Assembly: GCA_021234155.1 (NCBI GenBank)
Contig: JAJEKV010000104.1
Coordinates: 3,087,985-3,151,984, forward strand
Reading direction: 5' to 3'
From: Isoetes taiwanensis
Lineage: Eukaryota > Streptophyta > Lycopodiopsida > Isoetales > Isoetaceae
DNA length: 64,000 bases
Shown: positions 1-10,299 of the stretch, piece by piece
How the letters are laid out: each line of letters starts with the position of its first letter
How positions within the stretch are numbered: position 1 is the stretch's first letter
Translations under genes and position numbers: made by a program
Notes under the pieces: generated by a model
The model's input: only the letters and a program-made list of their open reading frames with translations
Told to the model about the DNA's origin: nothing
The model's database searches: none

Positions 1-575
1 GTGTCTTCGTTAGGCCTCTCGGCTACTCCTATCAATCTTACATCAAGTTTTATCCTTTCCTGTTCTTTGAACTCCACTATGTGCGGTTTAATCCTATCAA
101 AACTTTGCCACGCATCTAGATCTATTTGTTGCTTTTCTAATATCACCAACCTTTGTATGATTTCCGCCTTTTCTTTCTCTACCTCTTCCATCCTCTTCCG
201 AATTTCCACCTCTGTATCTTCCACCACCTGCACCCGTTCTTCCACTTTCCCTATCGCCTCTTTGTTATGTCGCACCGCGCCCGCCAGTGTGTTCAGCGCT
301 TCCATCCTCGGGACCACGGCTTCCAAATTTTACATCCATCGTGCCAAGAAGTCTTGCAGATCTTGTTTGAGTTCTTCCCCTCGCTTGCCCCCCCCCCGCT
401 CCTGTTTGGCTAGCCATTCTTCCTTCTGTTGTTGTGGTGGTTCCGCTTCGCCGAATTCCCTTCCCGCCGCTCGCTCTCTCCTGTGCTTTCCTCTTCCGCG
501 GCTTACTATATCGTGTTTCCTTATGTATCCGTTCGGGCCCTTCCCCCCCGTATCCTTCCAGTTTTTGAATTTCAA
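1..575 (-). pseudogene. LINE ORF1-like coiled-coil protein, N-terminal part, one in-frame stop
   Basis: Read on the minus strand, an ORF opens with an ATG at 573-575 (MKFKNWKDTGG...) and runs through a basic, Glu/Gln-rich stretch to a TAA at 330-332. The same frame then continues without a further stop to base 1, through NLEAVVPRMEALNTLAG, a long Glu/Lys/Val heptad-like coiled coil (EERVQVVEDTEVEIRKRMEE), and KLDVRLIGVAERPNED at the window edge. Coiled coil followed by a short hydrophobic R-L-x-G-V-x-E segment is the layout of LINE ORF1 proteins just before their RRM. Reading TAA as a mutated GAA would rejoin the frame. The protein runs off the window, so its RRM and any ORF2 are not visible. 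The family assignment is inference; a coiled-coil gag protein is the alternative. Confidence 0.5.
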
Positions 576-582
576 ATTTCAA

Positions 583-1283
583 ATTATCCCATCCACGATT
601 CGCCTATTGAATATTTGTGTCCGCTCTTTACTCTCGGCGTTTGTTGGCTGGCCCCTAGATTTGTATTCAATTCCCTGGATTCCGTGATTTTCCGATATCA
701 TATGAGCTACCTTATTTTCGTCTGTTCCTTTTGGCAGTGGGCTTCCTGTGACTTTGGTGCACCAGCCGGAGGATTGGATCCTCACTGTCCTGCTGTATGG
801 TCGGGGAGTTACCTCCCACTATCCCGTACTTGGCAACCTCTGTCTTTCCACTTCCATTTTCGTTTCCATTTTAAGGGTTGGGTAAGTTGGTGTCTGTTGC
901 TTAGTAGTCGGCACCAGCCGGCGGGCTAATTTCCCACGCTGTCCTGGCGTATGGCGGGGACACCCGTCCCTCTGTCCCATAGCTTAGCCTTCCACACTTT
1001 GCACCATCTACTCCTGGACCCCTTATATATTTGATGTCTGTTCGTCCCTCCTTTGTTGTTGTGTGTTCCTACCCGTGAGCGTGTCTACTTCTGCCATCTC
1101 GCTGGTCGTCCAATTTGTGCTTTGTTGCTGGAGTGATGTTGACATGCGTAGCTGACCTCTCGTTATCCTTTCCTATATCCCCCTGTGTCACCCGCCATTT
1201 TCTGTACCTGTATCCTATGTTTAATTTTGGCAACTAGCAGGTCCATTTTGTGCATGTTCCCGAGATGTGGCCGTATGCTAAAT
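583..1283. other. No gene seen; pyrimidine-rich spacer
   Basis: Mixed-composition, C/T-rich plus strand with scattered stops in all frames. Two related short motifs (caccagccggaggattggatcctcactgtcc near 763 and caccagccggcgggctaatttcc near 912, quoted in parts) suggest an imperfect internal duplication. It could be the 5' UTR of the minus-strand LINE whose ORF1 starts at 575, because it lies directly upstream of it. Nothing else is supported. Confidence 0.3.
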
Positions 1284-1285
1284 AG

Positions 1286-1732
1286 TTTACAGTTTATCGG
1301 CAAGCCAGCCATCAAGAGAGGATATCATCTGAAGCATTGGAACAACAACAGAGGGCTAGGAATCTTAAGATAGCTGGATTGCCAGAAATGGCAGATGAAG
1401 ACATAAATCAGGTGATTGCTGATTTTTTTAATAACATTATGCACTTGCATGATCCCCGAGTTGTACATTGCAGAAGGCTGGGGAAGCCAGGAGACTATCC
1501 CAGGCCGATCCTAGTCAAATTCCATGATGTAGAATCAAGAAACAGGGTCCTGCACAACAGGGCAGTTTTAAAAGGACATAAGATTTGGCTGGACCAAGAT
1601 CTTACATCAACACAATTAGAAGCAAGGAAAAAAGAGTTGGCAAAGATAAGAGAAGCTCGGGATGAGGGCTTTGTGGCCTTCTTAGATCGCAGTGGAAAGG
1701 CTGTAATTACCAAAAGGAGGAAGAACAACTAG
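1286..1732 (+). CDS. LINE-A ORF1: coiled-coil/RRM RNA-binding protein
   Basis: The frame carries a short helix (SSEALEQQQR), then RARNLKIAGLPEMADED, the beta-1/alpha-1 start of an RRM as in L1-type ORF1p. It continues through VVHCRRLGKPGDYPRPILVK and FHDVESRNRVLHNRAVLKG, the second RNP-like strand and helix. A basic C-terminus (KRRKNN) ends at amber TAG 1730-1732. In known LINEs this protein coats the element RNA. The first in-frame ATG is near 1388, inside the RRM, so the true start was probably upstream and is lost, or translation starts at a non-ATG codon. ORF2 continues in the same frame immediately after the TAG. Confidence 0.75.
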   Translation, partial: FTVYRQASHQERISSEALEQQQRARNLKIAGLPEMADEDINQVIADFFNNIMHLHDPRVVHCRRLGKPGDYPRPILVKFHDVESRNRVLHNRAVLKGHKIWLDQDLTSTQLEARKKELAKIREARDEGFVAFLDRSGKAVITKRRKNN

Positions 1733-3622
1733 GGACTCGGGACCCTTAGGGCAGTAGCGTGGAATGTACATGGTCTAACACAGGCCAAAGTAGATGCAGT
1801 GGCTGATTCATGGAGAGATGTAGATTTACTTCTTTTCACAGAAACATGGGAACACCAATACAGATCAATGCCAGTAATAAATGGGTTTCAACTTGTGGGC
1901 AGTAGCTGGAATCTGAAAGAAACGAATATGGTCAGAGGTTTTGGTGGAATAGCTGTTTATATCAGAGAATGTTTTCAGTCCCAGATATCTATTAAAAGCA
2001 AGCATATCTCTGGACAATTCTTGTGGCTGAAATTGGGAGAGGGAAGTGATACAGTTTACATAGCAGTGTGCTATTTTGTGCCTTTGGGCATGGCAATTTA
2101 TAACCAGGCTAGTATGCAGAAAGAGAATCCATTACATGAGCTCACATTGGAAGTGAGAAGCATGCAAACAAAAGGGAGGGTGCTGATAATAGGAGATTTT
2201 AATGCGAGGACAGGTGGGCAGCAAGCAACATCGTTTGAACAAGAGGGAGATTACCTTTTGAATGAACAGGTGGATCCTAGCTTTAATCGCATATCAAGGG
2301 ATGAAGTTAAGAACTTGATGGGAGAATATTTGTTGGAGTTTTGTACATGCTGCGATTTGAAGATCATCAACGGGATTGAACGCTTTCCGATGTCTTCTCA
2401 TTCAACATACATATCTTGGAACGGTGAGAGCACCATTGATTATCTTATTGCTCCAAGCCATGAGCATGTTGAGCATTTTGAGATAAGTAACAAGCTGCCA
2501 GAATCAGACCATAGACCATTAAAGTTCCATATCAAAAGTACAGCCAAGAGAAAATCCTCTCAATCCTCGTTTGTTCCTAAAATTCGGATAAAGTATGAAT
2601 TAAGAGAGGAATACCAGAAGAACCTTGAAAGCTTGCTGGATATCAGTCCAAAAATGGGTACATTAGAGCATGATGCTGCTGTTCTTAAGGACAGAATTTT
2701 AGTGGCGGCAAAGGACACATTTGGGCTCACTAGGAGGCGTAAACCGGGACGCCCACATAACTCTTGGTGGGATGAAGAATGTAGAGAAGCAAGAGCTAAG
2801 ATACCAGCAGGTTGCAGAGTGAAGCCCAAGTGGTATAAAAGACTCATCAGAAAGAAGAAGCGCATATACATAGAGAGGAGACAGGGGGAAATGATGCACA
2901 TGTTCAGGAATAAGCCAAAGCTTTTTTGGTCCACCATTTCTGTCACGCCTAAACAGCCAGAAATAAACACACATGATCTTCTTGTCTTGGTACAAGAGCT
3001 GTACTTTGAAGCAAATGCATTAAGCATGCAACCATGCCAGGTACAAATGGAGCTTTTTTCAGTAAATGAGATTAAATATCAACTGGAGAGGATGAGTAAT
3101 GGAAAAGCAGCAGACTTAGAGGGGCTAACAGCAGAATTGTTGAAGTGGGGTGGAGAAAAATTGTGGTACAAGCTTACAGATATGATGAATAGAGCTACTA
3201 AAGAGGGCCTCCCAAAAGATTGGCGCACATGTAGGGTTGTACCGATACACAAGGCAGGCAGCATGCAGGATGTTAAGAACTATCGCACAATCATGGTTGG
3301 AAGTGTTTTCTCTAAGCTTTTGGGAGCTTTGTTGGAGCACAAACTTAGTAACTGGGCTGAGACTAATGGGAAAAGAGCAAAAGGCCAAGCGGGTTTTAGG
3401 AGAAAGCATAGCACATTAGATCATATCTTGACAATGAGGACATTGATTGAACAAGCTAAGGGCCCAAGGAAGGCGTTATATGTAGCTTACATAGACTTTT
3501 CCAAAGCATTTGACACCGTTCCCAGATATGAACTAGGAGCTAGGATGGAAAGAATTGGGATTCCGAGTGCTTTAAGGGGTGCTGTAGCAAAACTGTATGA
3601 GGAAGTGTTGGTCAGATTATCA
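1733..3622 (+). pseudogene. LINE-A ORF2: AP endonuclease + reverse transcriptase, truncated
   Basis: In frame with ORF1. Endonuclease motifs appear in order: AWNVHGL directly after the ORF1 stop (catalytic Asn), LLLFTETW (catalytic Glu), VLIIGDFNARTG (Asp/Asn), STIDYLI, and ESDHRPL (catalytic Asp/His). A linker follows with NSWWDEECREAR. RT blocks begin with NGKAADLEGLTAELLK, then DWRTCRVVPIHKAGS, NYRTI, KGQAGFRRKHSTLDH and the palm strand YVAYIDFSKAFDTV with the first catalytic Asp. Homology stops near 3622, before any YADD box, so RT cannot be active. There is no ATG ahead of the essential WN motif, so translation would depend on reading through the ORF1 amber or on an ancestral fusion. Confidence 0.85.
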
Positions 3623-3624
3623 GT

Positions 3625-4460
3625 TCATATGCCTGAGGAGATACAGATATTTTTATTTGTGTCAGTGTCAGCCAGAGTTCCAGATATATCATCCCAGTCT
3701 TTCCATCTGTCATTAATTCTCATAGCCCCAATGGTGTGAAGACCTGCATGACACCATTCTTTATATTTAAGAGGATGTTTCAGAGCCAAACAACCTTCCT
3801 CTTCCTTAGCTAAATCCTGATGCCAAAAAAAGCCAAAAGTATCATTAATTGAGCCAAGAGGTCGAGCTCTAAAGCACAGGGATGCCTGATTCCAAGCAGA
3901 GAAGATTCTTCTCAAGATTTTTGAAGTACCAGGGGCAGAATTGAGCTGATAGAAGGCTGAATCTGGAAGCTGATGTGGGAGGGAGGGAGCTCCCACCAGG
4001 GAAGTTTCCTCCAACCAGTATTTTATAAGTTTCATAGCTGGTGAGGGAGCATTGGACATCAAAGACCTCCAAACCAGCTTTGCAGCCAAAGCTTGAGCTT
4101 GGACAAACAAATCCTTGCAACCCAACCCCCCCTCCTTCTTGGGCAAAGTCAAATTATCCCATGATACCATTCTGGCACCTTGCCAAATATAATCCCTCAT
4201 GGCTGTCTCCAGTTTCCTATAAGAGGCTTTGTCAGCAATGATGGCAGAGGAGAAGAAGATGTGGGTGCTTGCAATCACACTGTTAATAATCTCGACCCTA
4301 CCTGCAATTGACAGGGATTTTGGATACATTTGTATCTTTTTCTTCATCCTGTTAACAATGGGATCCCATAAACCTGTCAGATTCATATTAATAGCCAGAG
4401 GGAGGCCAAGCAACTTGGTATCAAGACTCTCTTCTTGCAAATATTCGAGATATTTCTACT
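3625..4460 (-). pseudogene. LINE-B ORF2, C-terminal part downstream of RT
   Basis: A minus-strand ORF of 271 residues begins LLGLPLAINMN and continues VNRMKKKIQMYPKSLSIAGR, VEIINSVIASTHIFFSSAI, then MRDYIWQGARMVSWDNL and LPKKEGGLGCKDLFVQAQAL. This is the thumb/connection region of plant L1-clade ORF2: the 'K-L-x-LS-x-AGR' and 'PK-EGGLG' blocks that follow the YADD palm. The RT core itself is absent upstream. The frame closes near 3628-3640, just at the junction with LINE-A, so the two fragments abut tail to tail. The fragment is 5'-truncated. Sequence similarity to LINE-C is low by eye, so it is probably a separate family. Confidence 0.8.
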
Positions 4461-4559
4461 GATCCCTCAAATTTCATTCCTTTTGGAAATTAGGATCTTG
4501 CTTCGCTTGAGAAAAGAATGACTCCTATTTCTGATAAAATCCCAATCTGGGATAACTTA

Positions 4560-6672
4560 TCCTAATGCGTTTGGAATCCGGCCAGAAATTGACTCTGCTA
4601 CTGGCATTCTCTTTTCCTATGGGATCCCGAGGCCTACAAATGAAGTTCATTCAGATGATATTTGGGACCAATTCTTCAACAAAGTGACCCAATATTGCTT
4701 CCAATCTCGCCACTGTTCATGGTATTTGCCTGAACTCCCCCATAGTGTTTGAAAAATTGAACTGTCTCTCCAATACTGCTGTCATTATTAAAGTCAACAA
4801 GGTGGGGATTAGTATCAAAAAACTCTGGTCATTTTTGCTTTCTCTTCAAAAGGGTCTTGCTATTAATGCAGTTTATTGGCTAAGAAATGGAAATCAAAGG
4901 TCTGTAAACTTTCTTTTACACAGTGGCACCCTTGTTTATGAAAAAATTTTCATTTATCTTTCATTAACTGGAATCCTAAATTATCAACAGCTGAGTTGAA
5001 CAATTTCTACGTGGCCTCTACTTCTCTACTTGGTCTGGATCCAATTTATTGAAATGAAGAATCAATCAAGCTCCTTTTTAATTCCATTGGAAGTTATGTA
5101 TCTGCTGTCTAGGCTCCCTATAAGCCTCCAGTTGCCTATGTCCAACTTGACCTTACAAAAGATATTCCTATATCTATTCCTTTCACGGATTGCTTGTATG
5201 CACATTGCAATGAAAAAGAGGTTTCATTACATGAAAACGGTACTGATGGAGCTTATGAAGTTCTTAATAAGGCACCTTCAAATATTAAAAACTTGACTGT
5301 CCAAGAAAGGTTACAAGAGTCCAGGATTCTTATTGGAATAAGGTCAATGGAAGAAAAGATTGGAAAGAGAACAACATAATGTTACAGATACAATTAAAAA
5401 GGTAAACTTTAGAGATGGCTCTAGCATCACTGCCGAAATGACTGAGATAGAAAGATATAATTACAGAGGTAAAGCTAAAGTTAGTTTTGCCTCTAAGAAT
5501 GATGTGGATCTTCATTCCACTTTATCTCATATTGCCACAGATTCAAGCTTGCTTGTTAAAAATAAGCTCAGTCATAAAATTCCCAGTCCACAATGGAATT
5601 TATCAAATGGGATTTCAGTGAAAGGCACGAGAGATTCATTAACTAAAGAAATTCAGACAAAGTACTCAATACAAAACAAAGAGACAAGAAAAAAGCAGAA
5701 AGTTAATAATGGCAACAAGGGAAAATCTATTGTCATTGAGAATAATATCTCCACCAGATATAGTGTTGAAACTTCTAAGGGGAAAGCTAATCCCAGTGGT
5801 TATGAAAGTAGCTCACCACCAGCATCAGGCAAGAATTCTGATACTCAACAAACTGCTCTCAAGGTATCTCCATTAAAGACCAAGGGATTGTACAAGATAT
5901 CATGGTTTCGGACACAACTAAGGTGCCTAATATCAATCAAGCCTCTAAATCAATTAAGGGAAATCAAAAATACATTTCATCTTCATCTTCTGAAGACAAT
6001 GAGGAGGTAATTCTGTGTACAAATCAATTTGCTGTTTTTGCTAACCTTCATGCAGATCAAATGGAATTACTGCATTCAGAAAACGAGGCCTCTGCTCAAT
6101 CTCACTTCCTACAACTCAGCCTCCTAAGTTTCCGTCCACTCATTTGCATACTAAAAAAATTGTCCAAAAACATGAGCTTTATAGATCTTATCGATCTATC
6201 TTCCCCAGACTCTTTATCATCCTCCCCAAAGGAACAACCTTTTATCTCTGATAAGATTGCTGAGCAGCTAGCCTCGATTGATTTCAGTTGTAAAGTGCAG
6301 AATTCTATTATGGAATTTGAAGTTCCAGACAAAGAGGGTATGAAGAATAGGAGACAGAGTAGTCAGCAGGATACTAGAGTGATGGAAAAAGACATTAGTA
6401 AGGATCTAGACAGACAAAATGGTTATGACAATGATTATGTTCCAGAAACACCAGAGTTTGCAGTACAAAATAGCTTTGAAGCTGAATATAACTCTCTCAG
6501 GCAAGTTTTTGGTTCCATTAAAACTCTTTCTGATGATAGATATGGCAACAAGGAATTGGATGGTAGTGATAAAACTCTGTTATTAACCTGCCTGTCAATA
6601 AACTATTTAAATTCATTCCTGGAGGTGTTTCTTCTGAGGACAGTGACAGTGACAAAGAAAATAATTAGATAA
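4560..6672 (+). pseudogene. LINE-C ORF1: DUF4283-type nucleic-acid-binding protein, frameshifted
   Basis: Several frames are needed. An N-terminal piece (4745-4999) has AVIIKVNKVGISIKKLWSFL. The next frame gives LNNFYVASTSLLGLDPIYW and KLLFNSIGSYVSA, then PPVAYVQLDLTKDIPISIPF. Together these match the plant DUF4283 plan: beta strands, 'P-W-x-R-L-x-G-L-P-x-x-Y-W', then 'A-R-V-x-V-x-L-D-L-x-K'. The long lysine/serine-rich C-terminal part follows (5360-6010, then frame change to 5902-6672). It contains SSSSSEDNEE and YVPETPEF, and a basic end is readable near 6780-6880 (QKKDRKERKGRAKTK). At least two frameshifts and a stop break it. In known elements this ORF binds element RNA. Identification rests on fold-level pattern only. 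Confidence 0.6.
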
Positions 6673-7144
6673 GGGAAAAAAAATAATAATTGAGATCTTG
6701 AATATTACCTAAATACACCTGCTCTTATTGATAAAAGTCAAAATGATCTAAAGAAAGCAAAAGATAGAAAAAAAAGTAATGATTTCTACTCATTTAAATG
6801 CTCCAGCTAATACTATTAGAAGTAAACAGAAGAAAGATAGAAAAGAGAGAAAAGGAAGAGCTAAAACTAAGCACAGATAGTTTACCACCTTTCTCCCTCC
6901 TCCCTGTCTAAGTTCTTTCTTCCTATAAAGATCTTATCCAGGAATCTAGCTTCATAGGGCTCCATTTTTTGGCGAAAGAAATTATACATGGTGACCTTCT
7001 GCCTAATTAATTTTAACCTTAGTTACAAGAACGTTTTCTCGTTTCAATAAATCAGGTTAAATTAACAATGCTACTTGCTAAATAAGGTTAACCAACTGTG
7101 CTGAATGTAATACTGTGTTGAATGTTAATATGAAGGAATCTCAG
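6673..7144 (+). other. ORF1 tail and AT-rich spacer
   Basis: The first ~210 bases carry a lysine-rich readable stretch that looks like the end of the LINE-C ORF1. The rest is AT-rich, with no ORF and a polypyrimidine tract near 6890-6925. It ends in a plausible splice acceptor (gaatctcag) at 7136-7144, just ahead of the CBL exon. Confidence 0.3.
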
Positions 7145-7225
7145 GTTAAGCGAATGGTAGTAGCAACCCTTGTTGAATGTGGTACGAATCTTTCTGATGA
7201 AATCGTTGAGAACATTATTGATAAG
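7145..7225 (+). pseudogene. CBL-like: Calcineurin-B-like (CBL) calcium sensor, single internal exon
   Basis: The 81 bases between acceptor ...ctcag (ends 7144) and donor GTAAC (7226) are open in one frame: VKRMVVATLVECG then TNLSDEIVENIIDK. This matches the CBL-family segment between two EF hands (consensus VKQMVVATLAESGMNLSDD-IE-IIDK), and the frame boundaries fall exactly on GT and AG. CBL proteins bind Ca2+ and activate CIPK kinases at plant membranes. The following exon (TFEEADTKHDG...) is not found downstream before the LINE RT at 8268. It is therefore an isolated exon with its splice sites preserved, which means a DNA-level rather than mRNA-level copy. Substitutions (Cys for Ser, Thr for Met) suggest decay or a divergent paralogue. 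Confidence 0.7.
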
Positions 7226-8267
7226 GTAACATTATTTTTGCACTAGTCAATTTCAAAGATATCTAACATCGCATGATGCAAAAATTGACACAAATATAGG
7301 GACATCAAAACATGTTTTCCAAGTTTCGTCTTCCAAGAGTCAAAGACACGTAGTGGGTATATCAAAGAAAAGGAATTGACATTTTTGCTTTTAGAAATGA
7401 CAAGATATATTTTTTGGTTCTGCATAGAAACTCTATTATATTTGTGAGGTGGAAAATGTACTTGGAGAACAAAATAATGTGGTCTTATGTTTGGTTGATT
7501 CTAAATGGCATTTTAGAATTTGATTGCGGCATTCAGATTTCCAGCGATGCATAGCCACATTAGTGGGCTTCTTATGTTTGTGGCACATGGATTTGTTGGT
7601 GTGCAGCTGAGAATGCAGAAATAGTGGTTTCCTTGAAGATACATCTTGTTTTTGATTTTTTGTTTTGCTCCACTTGTGCAAAAGTTTAATTATTTTCCAC
7701 AACATAAGTTGCCAAGATGGCTATTATGACAATATGGGTTCAAATCCTATAAGATCTGCTATTCATAGCTCAATCTTAAATTGTACATCGATATTTTCTT
7801 ATACAATTGCATATTCTTTTGACAACTAAATCACATGCAATGATGTACTTATCAATATTGGGCATGATGCTTTGTCTCTTTTAGTGTAATTTCTCTCATT
7901 GTGCCTAACATATAAAAGACCTTCTAGGGCGATCTATAATCTTCATGTTTTCTTTGTGGGGCCCAAAATATTTTTTACATAACATAAACCATTACATCCA
8001 ACATTTTTAAATCAAATTCCCCCTAAAACCCCCTTTGGTTTGGGTGCATATTCACATGGGAGGTGACTCCGGGCAAAAGGGAGTTGTTTGATGGGCATAT
8101 TCATGACCTATGCCTTGATTTGGTTGGACCGTAGATAGCGATCCGCGTTTATGTGCTCGTACATTTTTTATATTGTATAGCGAGATTTGCAAAATACTAT
8201 AAGGTTTGAGGTTATTAATCCCTTCTTCCTCTGCTATATATACCTGGTCCAATAAGTGAAAAGGAGA
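7226..8267. other. No gene seen; AT-rich, possibly CBL intron then unknown
   Basis: About 1 kb without a supportable ORF on either strand. The beginning could be the intron that followed the CBL exon. Near 8037 composition rises in GC (tttgggtgcatattcacatggg), suggesting a different source. The L1 endonuclease remnant starts at about 8268. Confidence 0.3.
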
Positions 8268-9279
8268 TGCTAGAGTCTATTGTTCTCTTGACAGATTCTA
8301 TTTGAATATCTATGGTACCAACTTTTGGGATAATGCTTATGTTACTAATGATGAGTCTATAGCCATTTCTGATCATCAACCTCAGTTTTAATAGATTTAT
8401 TCTTGAAAACTATGTTGCTGCCATGGAAGGATTGCACTGGAATAATATCTCCAATCAGAATTGTATCCTTCTCAAGCTAGATTTCAAGAGAGTCTTTGAC
8501 AATATCAAATGGGAGTTCATTGAGTATGCAATGACTAAGCTTGGCTTTCATGACAATCTTATCCAGCTTATTATAGGTCTAAATCAAAGATCTAATTTAG
8601 TTGTTCTCATTAATGGCTCTCTTAGCCCTTTTTTCCCTCTTGCCAGAGGAGTTAGGCAAGGTTGTCCACTTGCACCTTACCTCTTTATAGTGGTTGCTGG
8701 GCTCTTAACCAAGGCCGTCAAGCATCACCAAGATATTGGTAATATTATTGGTCTCAAACTTCCAAATTCAAATGATTCTTTGATTATTCAACAGTATGCA
8801 GATGATACTTTTTCCTTCTTAGACAATAAGCCTAATAATGTGGCTTTCTTTATTGATATTCTGAGTCAGTTTAGTGTTGCATCTGGGGTTTCTTTAAATC
8901 TTTCTAAATGTGTCATTATTGGGGATATTACTGACTCTCATGTGGCTGGCATAAAGGTAATCAAGACTATTGAAGCCACTAAACTTTTAGGCGTGTCTCT
9001 AGACACGAATCTCACTGGTCTGTAGTCCCCTATTATTGAGAAAATTCGAGCTACGCTTCATATGTATAGAAATTCTCTATCTCTGGTGGGTAGAACTGTC
9101 ATTGCCGTCAAATTCTTACTAGCTCTCATTTATTTCTCCTCATCCTTAGTTTCTCTTGCAATTGTTTATAAGCAAATTGAGATGGGATTAAAACCTTGAA
9201 TGATCTTTGGACTAATGGTAGATGGATTACCTGGTCAAGTCTAAAAATCAAAATCAGAGGTTCTATTTCTTTACAACAT
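8268..9279 (+). pseudogene. LINE-C ORF2 remnant: endonuclease end, RT palm, post-RT region
   Basis: Bases 8268-8390 read ARVYCSLDRFYLN ... ISDHQPQF, the terminal endonuclease motif with the catalytic SDH. After a deletion, RT resumes at about 8420 with LLKLDFKRVFDNIKWEFI (first catalytic Asp), GVRQGCPLAPYLFIV and IIQQYADDTFSFL, the catalytic YADD box, then GVSLNLSKCVIIG and KLLGVSLDTN. A stop at 9023 precedes a readable IRATLHMYRNSLSLVGRTVI, the post-RT LS-x-x-GR block, and WTNGRWITWSS. The N-terminal half of RT is missing, so the protein is dead although the palm is well preserved. Confidence 0.85.
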
Positions 9280-10002
9280 AATGCCGGCTTGGGGAAGCAG
9301 CTCAGGCTCAACGTATTTAGGCTTAATTTGTCTTGTGAATCTAGGGAATATTTTCTATAGTCTTTACTTGGGGTAAACAATATAATTAGCTACCTAAGGA
9401 ACAACATTATTTTAAAAGCTATTAATTGGCTGATAACGGGTCGTCGACCTATTACAACCAATTTCGTATCAGACAAACGGAGCTTGGCCGGATCTCCATA
9501 TCTGTTAAGAAAAAGGTCATTTCGGATCTTCAATAAACAACCGATCTATCATTATTCATTGTTACTTACCTTTTTTTTTTATTCGCTATTTGCAATTGGA
9601 AAAATCGATTCCGAAAAGGCCGATCCTTTCTTATAAATACAATTGATGCTTCTGTTTGAAGGGAAGAACTTCGTCTGAATCTTTCATAAGCCTTTCTTTT
9701 CTAACATGTTTTACAGAGAGTTCATCTGAGATCTGCTTGATTAATATGAACAGATTAAGGGACATGATTAGATTCATTAGTGCTAAGGGAACTGCCTACC
9801 GTGTCAATCGCTTCTTCTAATCTTTCCTTCTAGTTTTGCCTCTCTTTTCTTCTCTCTCCGCTCTTCTCACCCTTTCTATATTTCTGCCCTCTAACTACTT
9901 GCATTTGTCTTCTCTTTGCCACATCATCCATTTTTGCCATGTCACATATATATGTCTTTCTTATATTTTAAAGAAGCTAGGTACAAATTTTATCACATCA
10001 CA
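9280..10002 (-). repeat. 3' LTR of the host chromovirus, truncated
   Basis: Direct repeat of 27091-28091: both contain aatgccggcttggggaagc, the gataacgggtcgtcg stretch, and gctaggtacaaattttatca at the right end. On the minus strand the LTR opens TGTGATGTGATAAAATT. The U5 end (about 230 bp, equivalent to 26857-27090) is absent, and LINE-C sequence follows instead. Purine-rich DNA just outside (minus strand AAAGGGATTGGAA) could be the polypurine tract. Confidence 0.8.
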
Positions 10003-10094
10003 TTCCAATCCCTTTAAAATTCGACATCCTCATCGAATATAAATTTTATCACATCAATTTAATGCAAAAACCAAAATTATTGTGTCTTCACAAC

Positions 10095-10245
10095 TCATGT
10101 ATTGTCTATACTTAACAAGTTTGCGACATCTTTTAGATAGTATCACAATATAAATCACATCACATCAGCATTATTGCAAGTAATACTCCTTCAAAACTTC
10201 ATGTATTGTTTATACTTAACAAGTTTGATACATCTTTTAGATAAT
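10095..10245. repeat. Two-unit tandem repeat, 104-bp spacing
   Basis: A ~46-base motif starting tcatgtattgt and including acttaacaagtttg and acatcttttagata occurs at 10095 and again at 10199 with a few substitutions. It lies between the chromodomain end and the 3' LTR of the host chromovirus, so it belongs to that element's 3' noncoding region. Confidence 0.75.
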
Positions 10246-10299
10246 TTTATCCCATGGCAGGATATAGATTGAAAAAGGTTTGGAAAATCCTTAGCATAT

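Larger units (their letters stand above)
1286..3622 (+). mobile_element. LINE-A: non-LTR retrotransposon, 3'-truncated
   Basis: A plus-strand LINE with an RRM-type ORF1 and an ORF2 with apurinic-endonuclease then reverse-transcriptase domains. The reading frame opens after a stop at 1283-1285. The element is cut at about 3622, inside the RT palm, where an oppositely oriented LINE fragment begins. No 3' UTR or A-tail remains. Because LINE copies are usually lost from the 5' end, loss of the 3' half points to a later rearrangement or to insertion of the neighbouring LINE, rather than to incomplete reverse transcription. Confidence 0.85.
4560..9279 (+). mobile_element. LINE-C: plant L1-like element, heavily degraded, with foreign insert
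   Basis: Plus-strand ORF1 remains (4560-6672) are followed, after ~1.6 kb of mostly noncoding DNA containing a CBL exon, by the last endonuclease motif, the RT palm and the post-RT region of an L1 ORF2 (8268-9279). Order and strand fit one ancient L1 copy, with most of its endonuclease and the N-terminal half of RT deleted. Two neighbouring copies are also possible. The 3' end is cut by the truncated LTR of the Ty3 element starting at 9280. Confidence 0.65.
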
